64,000 nt of DNA, taken from Pagrus major (Eukaryota > Chordata > Actinopteri > Spariformes > Sparidae). Shown here one piece after another: positions 48,141 through 61,319 of this stretch; position 1 is the first letter of the stretch; each line of letters opens with the position of its first letter. A program made the position numbers and the translations under genes. The notes below the pieces were generated by a model, which searched no databases, was not told the DNA's origin, and worked only from the letters and a program-made list of their open reading frames with translations. The stretch is from contig NC_133223.1 of the NCBI RefSeq assembly GCF_040436345.1, positions 25,112,410 to 25,176,409 on the forward strand. Reading direction: 5' to 3'.

Positions 48141-51100
48141 AGCATTGCAGTGCTTGCATGCTGTAATGTTTACCCGTAAATAGTACAAAGTGCTGGTATG
48201 GGTTTCATATTAAGGTTTTGGACACGGAAAAAAAAATCTCACATGTGATGTGATGACTGATATATGCCACACCAAACATACCATGAGCACTGTGCTTAGT
48301 TTGTTCAATTTGGCAGTGTTAAAACATGTACAAATGGTGCTGGTGTCAAAAGCATGCTAACATGACTTTAGCATGAGTTTGCCATGTAATCAAAAGTGCA
48401 GAGTGGAGAGATTTGAGATCCCTCTCATCACTTTCACCACTTCCATCAGCCTCTTTTCCTCCACTTTGCTCCACAGCTGAGCAGAGCTACCCATTGACAC
48501 TCATCTGCACTCTGAATGTGCTCTGTACCCTTTCAGGCAAGGAGATAATTACACCATCGTGCAGTGAGAAAGGGTGTCTCAGCCCATAAATATCGCCTTT
48601 CTTGTGTGCCCATTTACGTTTTAAGTTCGAGACAAAGTCAGAAAGGTTTCACTGAACAGTTTACCCCCTGTTCCCTCTCATTAATCCGATGGCTGTGTTA
48701 AAGCTATTGGTTACAGTATGGGAGTATTGCATTGTAGAGGGAGGATGGCAGTCCAGGCTTTTCAAAATGGTACAAAAAGCACCAAGGAGGGAGGTTAAAA
48801 GGCACTCTGAATGATGACCAAAGCCCCCATGAGCACATCTGAGCTGTGAAGGAAAGCGGATAGTGGGGGGGGTTGAGGTAGATTTTTCTGTGGTGCTGTC
48901 GTGGCTTACAACTCCCACCACTTGCCCCTAGCATGGTGTTGATAGTATGTAACTGAGTCTATTGTATTTCCTTTTAGGCAAATGGCAAGTTTGAGTAGTG
49001 GGTAGCCAGTGAGGGAGTCGCTGAACACGAACAAACACCTTTGTTAGTGAATGGATGCTGAGAACTCTTCTTTCTGTCCTCCCTGAATCAGTCCAGTGGA
49101 ATGCTAAAGTAATGGGAAAGACATGAATGTTTGGATAACATCATCAGGGTCAGCTGCAGGGAGGTTAGAAAGGATGTCTGTTGTGTGTTTTCGACTACAC
49201 CCAAAAAGCTTTTACGGCACTTTCTCATAGTGTAGAAATATTTTCTCTCAATTTTCTCTCTATATGCAGTCCCACAACATGGTGTCATGTTTTGAAGAAG
49301 GAAAAAAAAAAGGTTTTGAATAGAGTTTTATTCAAAAAAGCAGCCCACTTAGTGTTTAAGAGGTAAGAAGGATTGTAACACCGAGAGGATTTAGCTCCCT
49401 GCTGGCCGGCCTGCTGCCCGGTTTCGTCAAAGGCTCCTCTGTGCACTCCCCTAGCCAAGGGTTGTTAGTATGCATCGTGGGGTGCCTTTATAACATTTCC
49501 GTCTTGCTGCCTTTTTAAGTAGACCAAATCGTTTTTCCTGATCTCCACTGGCAGTAACCAAAATAACTGCTGAATCTTGCATTGTTGATTGCTCTGTGGT
49601 AACCAAACCTTAGGATCTTGAATCCCAGTTGTTTGCGTGTAATAGAAAACTCTTTCTTACACATAACTTCATGACTGAGATGACTCATCTAGGTTATATT
49701 GTTTTCTCCACAGCAAGCTGGAAGTATGACCAGTTTGATAGGTAGCAGAAGCAAAGGGCTCAGCCCCCCTTTCACATTTGCTGGAGTACTAATGAAGGAC
49801 ATTTTCAGTCTAGGAGGGGTAGAAATTGGATGAGACACAGGAAGAGTTTTGATTTGTAGCTGGTGCATTAGTGAGGGAGATGGGTGTTGCTGGCTGCAGA
49901 ACTATCAAGGGAGGAACTGTTTAGATATGACAAGCATTAGCAATGTCAGAGAGGCATAAGTTCTGCAAGTATGATGAATATCACAATATTTCATAATTTT
50001 CCTCCCTTCAAATGACATCACATCCTGTAACATCTGTTGAATATTACCATAGCATTAGTGTTTCAGTTCAACCACACCCAATCGTGGCCACCTCATTGTT
50101 TTGGTCGACTCAGTTGAGCAGTACTGATGAGAGAAACAGCCACACTGAGCTAATCTCCTTCTCAGATCTTTGAACTTAGGTGGGCTGTAATAGGGCCAGA
50201 AAAGATCCTGGCTTTTTCCATCAGATGGGAAGAGGAAATTCCCCTCACTTCTGTGTCATCTGGAATTAGACTCATCAGGTTCAACTATGGCTTAGATATC
50301 TTGAATTTACACACAGACACACACACAACACAACATTTTATAACTTCTAGCTCCTGCATATGTAGAAGGTTCAATGCCGCGTTAATATGGATCCCACTGT
50401 TTTTCTTGCAAGACCCACCCTATTCTGCTTCTGATTGGTTGCCTTTATTGATTGTTCTCCACGCTTTACTCAAACTGTTAACTCATAGCGTTGATCTTGA
50501 GTATCAGATAAACATAGCCGTTGAGACTTTATATGAAAACAATAGAAGCAAGCCAGTCAGAGGCAGAGGAGGAAAGGTCTTGCAAGAAAAGCAGAGGGAT
50601 CCATAGACACGCTTCAAGGGCAGATCATTCCTAAAGAAAGAGAGCTGTACTTTTCTGCACACGAGGCGATAGCGATAGGAATGTGTTCAAATACCAGTTA
50701 CAGTTTTACTGCCATTAAAATCAGCCGATTGAGTGATAACATCAGTCGTAATGGATGCCTATTTTGATCTGTGCCTAATCAGTTGAAGTATGCCTCGATG
50801 ACAGTGTGGATGATTTGGTGGTCATGTTCTATTTCAGGAAAATGACCCATTTGCGAGGCAGGGTAGCATCAACACAGCTCTGTCTTTGGCTCTATTTGTT
50901 TGCTGTGATCTTTTATTAGTATCTGTGTGAGTCCTGGTGAACCTTGGTGCATCCATGCCGGAGTGTTGACAGTGAGCAGGGAGGCAACACTGGTGTATTC
51001 TCCAAAGGGAATCTTAATGAATCCCTGCAACCCACACTACACCGGTGTCATCTATATTTCAGGAGCTTAGCAACCAGAGTGGTCTGTGAGACTACACCCC

Positions 51101-52184
51101 TCCTTCTCTTTAACCCTACAGCCCCTAAAAAGGACCAGTTACATATCTGGGTCAGGCCTAAATATTAATTCTTCTTTCGCCACTGCCCTCCATTATAACC
51201 CTGCATGTAACTTATAGTAAACTGCAGCTGGGGGAAATGTGCTGGAACCTCTCCCCTAAGGTCTGAACTTCCTCTGGAGAAGATGCACTAAGCACTTTTG
51301 TGTGCTCAGCATATTTAAGATATATATTTTGCCTTCAGTTTATTCACTGTGATTGCTTTATTTATAGCTCTGGGATCTGTGTGCGCACACATGCAGTGAA
51401 GTGGGTTACAAGTGAATAATTTAGTAAGTGACCCCCATGCATAAGTGCTGAGTTTGGCATAGGTGCGTTGTGTGGATATCCTTCCCACGAGACCTTTCAC
51501 TGGCCTGGTTACTGATAACAAAGACAGGAAGAGCACAGGTCAACCTCCACTTCCTGTCAGAGGGAGAGGAACCATGATGCCACTTCCTCTTCGCCGAGAG
51601 TCGTCACACTATAGCTGGCATACTGAAGTGTACGTTAATTTGATGCGAACCACATGTTCCCCCTCTGCTTTTGGACAATGTGAGGAAATTCTGCGGCCGT
51701 AGAAATTCTTGATATCTACTTTCACATCAGGAGTTTGAAGTGCTCGTGTGAAACGGCAACTATGAAAATCTCACAGGGCTTTTGGCAGGTTTGATGGGCT
51801 TCTGAGGGGTTGTGACATTTCAAAAATTATAATGAAAACCTTGATGTAAAAACACAAAATCACCAGTTTGTTCTGCCATCCATGGAAATGTTTTCTCTCC
51901 TCCTCAGCTGGGTTAACTGTCTGTGCACACTCCGTCTCACTGTATGAGCCGAAGTGAAATGTTTACTGTTGGGGAGGAGCAGATTTTGCTATGCTATGAA
52001 TCAGCTCAGTTCTCCATTAGTGTGACATCCCGAGAGGAGGGAAGAAATCTTTCTCCGTGCAGATGGGGATAAAATTATAGGAGGAAAAAAGGTAAAGGGG
52101 AAAAAAATATGTTGGCCCCTGTGATGTGACAACAGCAGCATTGTGTCATCTGACAGAAAGACAGACTTTCAGGATACCGAGTGA

Positions 52185-52208
52185 GTGTGTGTGTGTGTGT
52201 GTGTGTGT
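52185..52208. repeat. (GT)n microsatellite
   Basis: GT run of 12 units in the inferred ralb intron 1. Confidence 0.95.
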
Positions 52209-52754
52209 CACAACTCTCGGTGAAATTAGTTTGCATTTATATAATCTGACATCTGTTGACATTGGCATATGATTTACTGTGTATTTGACTTCTCATAGTA
52301 GTAGTGAGGAGAGGAAATGGCTGCGTGTTTAGTTACTGGTTGCTCTTTGTTGACCTACAGTATCAGCATGATTGCAAAGGGTGGAGTCTTGATAACAACT
52401 GTCAGTGCTAACACCTAAAAGTGCAGGATGTGCCATAGGATTAACTGATGATAGCTGAGTGTCATTAGTATTAATCAGACAGAAGAAGTGTGTCAGTAGG
52501 GAAGTCCAGAGGAAGTGATGGCCTTGGATTTCTGCTGCGTCAGAGGAACACAGGATACCAGCTGTTTGGTTGATCTCCCAGAGATACTCTCAGTGGACTA
52601 AGATGCAAGTTTCTCTTATTTTCTGTCTCTCACGTACAACTATTTGATGATTACAAAACAAGGCAAGATGTTTCTTAAGCATTAAACGATCTTTAAAAAG
52701 GCCATCTGCTGTTTTAATGGCCGTTTCTAACGCAGTGTATCATTATAGTGGAAC

Positions 52755-53091
52755 TAGGGATGCTCAGTATTGACGTTTTTTGCCAATATCCAATCATTGT
52801 TTGTGATAATGTCGGCAGTTACAGCTATTTATATTATTAATTTCTTTGCAATGAGACCACAAGTGGAGATAACCTGTCATACAGAAACAGTGGTGCTCTG
52901 CGGTCAATGTAGATGAACACGATTTATTTACAATTGAAATGCAGAAAACATACCTTCTGTGTAATAGCTGGGCGCTTGTGTGGTTTCCCATATTGCCATA
53001 AGTTACAGCAAGGAATTGTTCAGTCAATACAGGTATATTTTAAGCAGTTACCACCATATCAATAAACTGACAAATACATTGTGCATCCCTA
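52755..53091. mobile_element. hAT-like MITE with TAGGGATGC / GCATCCCTA ends
   Basis: The termini TAGGGATGC at 52755 and GCATCCCTA ending at 53091 are exact 9-bp inverted repeats. Flanking octamers AGTGGAAC and ATTCAAAC match at only 5 of 8 positions. The interior has TTGCCAATATCCAATCATTG, a motif of this family. Confidence 0.6.
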
Positions 53092-53859
53092 ATTCAAACT
53101 CATGTATTAGCATGAGTAGCCGCCTCTTGACAAAGATATAATTAACAAATTTACACTTGCAGTCTTCTGTTCTTCTGTTTAAATATCAGGGAAATTGTAC
53201 TTTAGGAACTTACCTAGTTGAAATATATCCTGCCAACAGATTGCTACAAATGGCAGATTGATGACTTCAGTACACACCTGATACTCTCGACACAATCACA
53301 TCCTGTTCCTCCAAAGGCTGTCAAAGTTAAGACATGACAGACCGGCTTTTACAACGTAGTGAATTTGCACTCCGGTGGAAGCTGTGCCCGACAGAGATAA
53401 AAGATATGGAAGTTAGCCGAAAGCAATTGACTCTGAGCCTTCACCCTCTGAGGGCAGGGCCCATATAGCACAGATAGATGGCCAGTGACGTCTCCCTTCT
53501 TTATAACGAGGTTAGCACACGACGGCCCTATTTTAATGCATTCCTAAATGCCTTCTTGCAGTGAAGAATGATGGCTTCATTACTTCTGATCAGCAGCAAT
53601 GACCTTTTGATGGTGAACTTTATAAAGTTCTAGGATTCATGAGTGGGCAATTTGGCACTTTAATGGGAAGGGTGGGGGTTAGGATTCAAGATTTGTTGGA
53701 GCAAAGCCTAGCGCCTTGGCACAGCAAGTTACTGTCACAGTGAAAGCTGTTAAGCAACAACTGCCATCTGTCCCCGCACTTGTCCACACACTTGTGGTCT
53801 CTCTCTATGGAGGCTGTTTACAGTAGGTGCTGATATGTTTCTACCTTTGTCATTCGCAG

Positions 53860-53957
53860 GTTGTGTCAGAGAGTGCCTGGGCGCAGAGACGTGTATGCGT
53901 GGGTGTGTGTGTGCATGTGTGTGAGTGTGTGAAAGAGAAAGACAGAAGAATCCAGCG
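53860..53957 (+). other. ralb: ralb 5' UTR part of the start-codon exon, with GT repeat and uORFs
   Basis: The acceptor CATTCGCAG ends at 53859. The 98-bp leader carries a GT-rich microsatellite (about 53895-53930) and short uORFs, among them one opening with ATGCGTGGG, all terminating before the main ATG. A length-variable GT tract in the leader could alter uORF registers between individuals. Confidence 0.6.
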
Positions 53958-56536
53958 ATGGCTACCGGTAAAGGTAAAAACCAGAGCTCTCTGGCACTGC
54001 ACAAGGTGATCATGGTGGGCAGTGGAGGCGTGGGGAAGTCGGCCCTCACCCTGCAGTTTATGTACGATGAGGTGAGTCAACAAACCTGGAAACAACTTAA
54101 AAGTGCGGTGGGTTTCAAGGTGACCAGATATCAGATAGAGAAATTACACTGTTTTAAGTTATTGACCTTATGTCCTCATCTAAATGACATTTATTTTCTC
54201 TAAAAGCTTCAAATTTAAAGCCCTCCTTTCAGTGGCTCCCCAATGAAGACCTTTTAATGTGAAGTAAATGTTCAGTGTTCAGTTTTAAAAATGATTCAGA
54301 AAACTGTGAAGCTGCAAACTCTGACATGAAACTAACAACATGATTCAAGGAAACCACAGTGGCTCCTTCATCACACAAGTGCTGCAAAGCTGCGAAAGGT
54401 TTTCATACTGTGGGGATCCTTGTTAACAAAAATAGGACACTTTCTCTAGTCCACAGATGTTGTTTTCTGTTTCTGTTTGGCTCTGCTACCAAGCAGCAAA
54501 TCAGCTGCATATTTCAGTCATCTCATTAGATTGCTCAGACACGCTTCCGTTTTAACCAGTGTAGCCGTGTGCACATAACTGCTCATGCTTAACTGATGCT
54601 TAATAAATAAATACAAATACTTGTAGCACACTTCAAAGAATGAAATGCTTCTTTTCATCCCCAGTTTGTGGAAGACTACGAGCCCACCAAGGCAGACAGC
54701 TACAGGAAGAAGGTGGTGCTGGATGGGGAGGAGGTCCAGATCGACATTCTGGACACAGCCGGCCAGGAGGACTACGCTGCCATCAGGGACAACTATTTTC
54801 GCAGCGGGGAGGGCTTCCTGCTGGTCTTCTCCATCACAGAGCATGAGTCCTTCTCTGCCACTGTTGAGTTCAGGTAACATATCCTGCCTACAGCCATCTG
54901 TCATTTAGAAAATATAACCTGCACAACAGCTTTGCTACACTGGTTTTCTGTAGTGTGTTATGTGATATCTGTAAAGAGAAGAGTGTCAGTGAGGATCCGT
55001 CTCGACAGGATTTAGACAGCCTCTCTTCATCATAGGGAAAGAACAAAATACTGAAGCTCAGTTTCAGTGAACAGCTCTGTAGACTCATGTACACTAAACA
55101 AGAATCAAAGAGACATTCAGTGCTTCAAAGCAGTTTAAAGGAACACGATGGGGCACTTTTGACATCATATATCTGAAAATGGGTTGTAAAAAGGAAATGA
55201 GGAATAATCAACAACTACATCAGGACAATTGTAAAACTTTAATTTAATGAACTGTTTTTTAAGTATTGGCTCTAAATCAATTAATTAAGTTTGACAATTG
55301 TATGGATTTAATTGGGGGGAAAAAAATTAAGAATAAGAATACATTTTTATAACAAATTACCGAAATAATTGCCTCAAGATTTATTGGAAATTACCCCACC
55401 ATGATGTAATTACTTATTCTCAAATAAGCATTTAATAAATAGCTGGTAATTTCCAGGAAACTTCCAACTGGGTTCTGCTCAACTTCTGCTGATCATATCT
55501 TTTTAATTTCCAACTACTTCCCCTTACCTCAATTTACGGATCAGCAGAAGCTCAGCAGGAACCAGTTGGAAGTTTCCTGGAAATTTTGTAAAGAAATTAC
55601 CTGCTATTTATCAACGGCCCAACATGATTATTAAATCATGTTGGGGTCATTTTCAGTACATTTTGAGGTGGTTCCTGATTCGGGGTAATTTCATTGAAAT
55701 GTTAAATATGTTGGTAATTACCAACTACCTTCCATGACATTTGCGGATCTGCAAAATGTGTTACTGAACTTTATCAGCTAACTTCCTATCTACTGGCTTA
55801 CAACAATCAACTTTATTGAAATTGAAGAATGAACTTACAATCAGGAAAATCTAGATAACTGGTACAATGGTTTTTACAAATTGATTAAAGAAGAAAAAGA
55901 AGTTGATAGGAACGCTGGAGACAATCAGTATTCAAAAAAGGAAATTGTTTCGTAAACAAACCTTTTTGGAATAAAGAGTTAAAAGAAATTTTGCAGTATA
56001 AACACAAAACTTAGATTTTCAGATCATGTTAAACACAAAAACAGTCACTTATTTAGAGAGGAAAAACTGGTGAAGGTACCAAAAGTACACTATCTGTGCT
56101 GTGCCGGCAGGGAGCAGATCTTGCGGGTGAAGGCGGAAGAGGACAAGATCCCTCTCCTGCTGGTGGGAAACAAGTCGGACCTGGAAGAGCGTAGGCAGGT
56201 ATCTGTGGACGAGGCCCGGGGGAAGGCTGAGGAGTGGGGCGTCCAGTATGTGGAGACATCAGCCAAAACCAGAGCCAACGTCGACAAGGTTAGTACAATA
56301 CTATAAATCGACATGTTTTCAAATGTAGGACTTGGATTCTGTCATAGCTGTATCACATTTACATGTTGAAAACGGTTAAAAGTGCTAAATGATTCCTTGT
56401 TTCTTCTCTGCAGGTGTTCTTTGACCTGATGCGTGAAGTACGAGGGAAGAAAATGACAGAAAACAAAGACAAAAACGGAAAAGGAAAGAACAAGAAGAAC
56501 AAGAAGAGCTTCAGAGAAAGATGCTGTTTACTTTGA
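53958..56536 (+). CDS. ralb: Ras-like small GTPase RalB, 4 coding exons
   Basis: RalB cycles between GDP and GTP and signals to the exocyst (Sec5, Exo84) and RalBP1 at the plasma membrane and endosomes. Exons 53958-54071, 54665-54873, 56111-56288 and 56414-56536 join in phase to 207 residues. Seen: P-loop GSGGVGKS at 21-28, effector region YEPTKADSY (43-51), DTAGQED at 68-74 with Gln72, NKSD, ETSAK, a lysine-rich hypervariable tail and the CCLL C-terminus. CCLL and KKSF identify RalB rather than RalA (CCIL); the terminal Leu predicts geranylgeranylation. The ATG was chosen for alignment of [16 protein letters not shown] with vertebrate RalB. Confidence 0.97.
55375..55660. mobile_element. Large foldback element in ralb intron 3
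   Basis: Arms 55448-55494 and 55539-55585 are inverted copies matching at 43 of 47 positions (core TTTCCAGGAAACTTCCAACT) around a 44-bp spacer. Weaker outward symmetry continues, with AAATTACCCCACCATGATG near 55390 pairing with CATGTTGGGGTCATTT near 55635. It lies between ralb exons at 54665 and 56111. Confidence 0.75.
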
Positions 56537-58075
56537 ACTCTTCATGGACCGTAACAACCCACAATACAGCTGTTAAGTTAATGCGGAACAAAGCAGAGCG
56601 TCCTTGCCATTGTCATTCAAATGAAATCTGATCTTTTGTAATAGCTGGTTATAGTCTAGTGTTAGGAACAAGCTCAACCACTTTATTTTTGCCATTTTTT
56701 AATTAATGAAATCTGATTCAATGGAAGATAACCACTGTTGTGACTGTGACTTGGACTGCAGTGCTTGACGGCTCGTAGTAAGCCGACAACCAAACTGCCA
56801 GTGACACTAACTCTGCTGCTCAAGACGTTCTCCACTGTTGAACTCAGCGATTATACTGCCTTTGACCTTCGTTCCGTGTGTTTTACACCAGAATTGTTGA
56901 GTCTTTGTCAAGTGAACAGTGCTCTTAATTTCTTTACCTGCTCTCAATTTTAACCCAGTCTATGTTAGTATAAACCCATTGAATCCATGTTCATCAATTT
57001 ACAAGGAACTCTAATGCTGCTGTCTGTCATGTTTGTAATCTTTTACGTTGACACTTAATGTCGACTCTTGAAGATGTTGGCCTCATTAATTAATTCATCT
57101 GTCCAGACTCTGATCTCTTTGACTTCAGAGCATGTTTGGGACGACTGTTTCAAACGTTTTCATCTTAGAGCCCTCGAGGCTGCAGATTTCTTTTTAAGTT
57201 CATCCGAGGATCTGTGATTTTCTGACCACAGAAAACCACGAGAGGACTTGTTTGCCAAAAAGGGTTATTTTAGTCCATTTTTTATCAGGCCTTAAAACCA
57301 CAAATCAATCATAAGATGCTTTGTGGTTTTTCAGCTGCAGCAAAGTAAAATCTTTGGTGAATCACAGAAACAAACAAATCACAGCTTCATTTAAATATTT
57401 AAACATTTGAAAAGAAGCTTGTGGTTACCAGCATTTTGTTGCTGGTAAATGAGCATCGTCTAGAAGGAAAGAGCAGACCTGTTTTTCTCAATGGTGCTCT
57501 GCCATATTTATGTAATCCAGCCCTTCTCACAGTTCAGACTACTTCCTGTTTTACACGACTGTTGTATTTGGAGTCTGTACTGTGCGACAGGTGTTGACAA
57601 TCCAGGAGGCCATCACACTTAAAAATCGATAACGTGTCATTACTCTCAAAAGTTCAGATTTTCTTATTATTCTTTGGTCTTTTGAATAACATGCACTACA
57701 TTTCAGATACCTAAGAAGTGGACTTCATGTTGGAGTCATTTTTAAAACAGTTTGTGCCAACAAAATCACACACACAAAAAAAAAAATCAAACTATGTTTG
57801 TGGATGTACAGTATGTGTGTTAATTAACAGAGTGTATGTGCATTTACCAGGAAATCCTACTACCTTTCTGTGTTGGTGTGAGTGAAGCTTTGTCGAGAGA
57901 GCCAACTTCTTAACTGTTTAATCAAGTGCTACAGTGAACAAGATGTTTGTACCACTGCCCAAAACATTTCTTTGTAACATGTCCTCCTGTTCCTTTACTT
58001 CCTACAGCTGTGAGTATGCTTTTATTGCTCTGCAGCAAGTGTTGCCGAATAAATGCTTTTTTTTTTCTTTGTAAA
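56537..58075 (+). other. ralb: ralb 3' UTR with polyadenylation signal at 58048-58053
   Basis: About 1.5 kb of non-repetitive sequence follows the stop. AATAAA at 58048-58053 is followed by a T-run and TTTGTAAATAGTGG, a plausible downstream element. The end point is inferred. Confidence 0.6.
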
Positions 58076-58116
58076 TAGTGGACATTATTTTGTCTCTGGA
58101 AACCCTTAAAGCATAA

Positions 58117-58137
58117 TGTGTGTGTGTGTGTGTGTGT
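58117..58137. repeat. (GT)n microsatellite
   Basis: Short uninterrupted GT run about 60 bp beyond the ralb polyadenylation signal. Confidence 0.9.
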
Positions 58138-58263
58138 TTTCCAAATCAGAATTTTCTATTAGCGCCGTAGCAACAGATGATAATTTACATTTGATCTAAT
58201 TGAATTTAGAAACAGATTAAATTGAAAGTGAATTAGCTCATCAGTGGATTTAGTGCTGCATGT

Positions 58264-58276
58264 TGCCCTCTACTGG
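58264..58276 (-). promoter_or_regulatory. CTCF-core-like motif downstream of ralb
   Basis: The minus strand reads CCAGTAGAGGGCA, agreeing with the first 13 positions of the CTCF core. It lies about 210 bp beyond the ralb polyadenylation signal. Confidence 0.4.
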
Positions 58277-58911
58277 CTGCTGGAGGTAACAGACCTGCTC
58301 TCTCTACTTACTGTATCGACACAGTACTGTTAGTTTGGCACTAGCCACTGAAGTGAAATGTTACGGTTGTCGTTTCCTGTTCCCTTCGGGGCATTCTGTG
58401 CCCCAGTTTAGTCAAATAACCCAGCAGTTACACACTTTGCATTGATTGTTCCTCTGCCATCTAGAAAAGAGTGCCAACGGCCTGTTTCCTTGAATTTGAC
58501 GGTGATATACCGGCACCGTTTGTTATTAACCCTGCAGGCTTATCTTACATGGCAGGATGAGTGCAACTTCATCCTTAGGATGAACCAGATGTGGGCTCTC
58601 ATTGCTGAACCCCTGTGGGTGGCCGGGTCAGTGGAACTCATTTTACAATGTGAAAGCATGGCTGACTACACCAGCAGGCTAAGACTCATCATATATCACT
58701 GAAAATATTCTGTCTTGTAAAGGATAGCAGGAAGTGTGCTCCCTCTGTTTTGAATTAACACTAACTCAGTATGTTTGCAGATCCTTAAAATGTTTTCATT
58801 CAATTTGATACATTTTGAGCCATAAAAGTCAAATAGTCTTAAAGTTAAAATTTCCACAAACATATGATCTCATTTCTTCTATCCATCAAGAAAAAATAAC
58901 AAAAAATCAGT

Positions 58912-59100
58912 CTTAAAGGATAAGTTCACCCAAAAATGAAAATTAAATCATTATCTACTCACCCCTATGTGGATAGAAAGTCTGGGGAAGTTTTGTGGTC
59001 CACGGAACGTTTCTGGAGCTTCACATCAAAACAAAGTTGCAGCTTTTCTAAATGTAAAAACACATAGTCCAAGTCTGTGAAAGCCCAGAGATCAAACATT
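58912..59100. repeat. Interspersed repeat related to 38151-38384
   Basis: AAAATGAAAATTAAATCATT with TATCTACTCACCCC, and GGTCCACGGAACGTTTCTGG, correspond in order to the left half of the foldback element at 38151-38242. The right arm is not evident here. Confidence 0.6.
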
Positions 59101-61319
59101 GATTTGAAAAGACGTCATTTACGTCATTTTTTAAACCAAAATCTTCACTGTTGCTGCTAAGCTACAGCTGCTAGCTAATTGGTTCGTCATTTTCTCCCGC
59201 TTTCAACCCGAAATATTGCCAAACTGTTGAGCTGGAGAAACTAAGTCCTCCATGTCTGTATTTTAAAGCGCTTTGTGCATGCTGCTGCAGGCCAAATGGC
59301 CTGGAGTAACCTAAGCCAGCCCTGTGTCATTCTCACATTCAAGCTTTATCAAATGCTGATGCACTTTGCCTAAAAGCCTGGCGATGGTGTAACAGTTTTT
59401 TGATATTGATAAAAATATGAGCCCATGACTCAGGTTAAAAACCATTAAATTTAAGTCTGTACACCCTGTAACTTTTACGTCTTCCATAGCTGAACATGAG
59501 AAAGTAGTTTGCCTGCCAAGAGAATTTCACTTAAAAATGCTTTTATATTCCAGTAGTTTTCCTATAGGGACTTATTCGTGTCTCTGCTACTCACAAGTGT
59601 ATAGTGACCTTGTTTTTTATTTTAAAATCTGCCGTAGTATTCCTGCAGGGATGGATGCTTTTCTGTGATATTTTCTATTTTTCTGAATAATCCTGGGAAT
59701 TTAAAGTTCATCTTTTCCAGCACTATTGTAGCATTAAGTCCCCTTTGGTGTTAACGCTCACAAGTCCCTGATGTCAAATCAATCGTCCATTTGTTGGCAC
59801 TGCAGCAGCTCCAGGCTGTGCATGTTAACAGCAGCAGAGATAAGACTGTTGCTTCTCTGGTCTTTTGGACAGAATTGTTTATTTTCAAGTATTGATCAGA
59901 CAGGCCTACGCCAGGTGAATTCTTAAGTTCAGCGTTCACCTTTTAAAAGGGGGAGTGCGGAGAGGAACGCTGTGGGGATTTAATGACTGCCACTGTTCCA
60001 CATTTACTGCATGCCTCATGTAAACACACTAATCCCTCCCCAGTTTATATCACTGGTGAAACCCACCGAGGTTTTTAGAGCTGGTGGCAGCATTTCCGCC
60101 AGAGAGGCTAAACATGTCACAGCTCTGATAAGCACATTTACCTGCGTGACACTCACCTCTCTGGATTTCCACTCTTCCCCTTTACCTCTAAGTAGGCAGA
60201 TTAGGTGGTCCGTTAAACCCACAGGAAGGCAGTTATTTAGAAATATATGAAAGGGCAAAGTGAGCCAGGCTAATGACCGATGCAGTGTCACCGGCGCACT
60301 CTCGGGTCTTTTATCATGCTGTAGAGAGGGCCCCCGTCCTCTGAGTAACCCTCATTATATCTGAGCTAATGTTGGGGATGAGGATGTTCAAGTGATAAAG
60401 CACCATCACAGTCCTTCATTATACAGAAAGAGAAACAGACTCGGTGGAATTGTGCTCGACCTGTAAGATGAATGCAACGGATGGAGAATAACTCCTATTT
60501 TAGCGACTGTGCCACATCCTGCTGTCTGAATGGAGCGTCTCAGAGGGGAGACGAGTTCACTCTTCCACCATGGGATGGCAGTCTTGGTATTCTGAAGAGC
60601 CGGTCCTGCTTGTTTGATGCGGTCCGCATCATTAGTCCTCTCACACTACGAGGATTCATTCAGTGGCGACTGAATGACAAAGAATGAATGTTTATCAGCC
60701 CTGATTAAACAATACGCTCCTGCAGAATTAATGAGTAGTTTCTGAATTTTCTTTATGATTAATAATTATTACAAAATATGACATCATTTTTGTTACCATA
60801 GTTACTAACGACAGCTTTCCAAAGTTCAAGACCTCTACACATACATGCACTGATACGTACACGTGGGTACAAGGTGTGATGTAGAGGAATAAGGTGGCAA
60901 CAACCAGGGACATAGAAGAATTTATGTATAGTGTGGATATTTTTTAACTACTGGGTGTCTACTCTGTTAATGAGCTCTGCGTAGCATTTTATAAATCTGC
61001 TGTGATTTATTTCAAATGATCATAATAACGCTGGAGGGCACTGATTATAACAAAATGAGGATAGCTCCCTAATAACGAGAGAGTACATTTTTATTTTGGA
61101 ACAAAGAGATCCAGAATAAAGGGTTCAAGTACAAAGTACCCCCAAAAAAGGCTTATTACAGTAATCTGAGTAGTTGTAATTAGTTACTTCAACTCTTGTT
61201 GATAACTTTAGATACTAGTTACTGTAATCTGAAAAGATTATTTGCTGCATCAGAGCCAAAAAATATATTTTTTTTTAATTAATCTATTTTATTGACAATC
61301 AAAAAAAAAGTAAAAATAG

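Larger units (their letters stand above)
43050..53859 (+). other. ralb intron 1 (inferred, about 10.8 kb)
   Basis: No coding exon is recognised. It contains a C-run at 43430-43439, TIR elements at 44691-44952, 45914-46237 and 52755-53091, a CTCF-core-like segment at 48076-48140 and (GT)n at 52185-52208. The stretch 46600-51800 is largely free of recognised repeats and could hold regulatory sequence. Confidence 0.5.

Noticed and set aside
53925-53957. N-terminal extension of RalB starting upstream of 53958
   Set aside because: The apparent start is a GTG codon; eukaryotic initiation and alignment with vertebrate RalB place the start at the ATG 53958.
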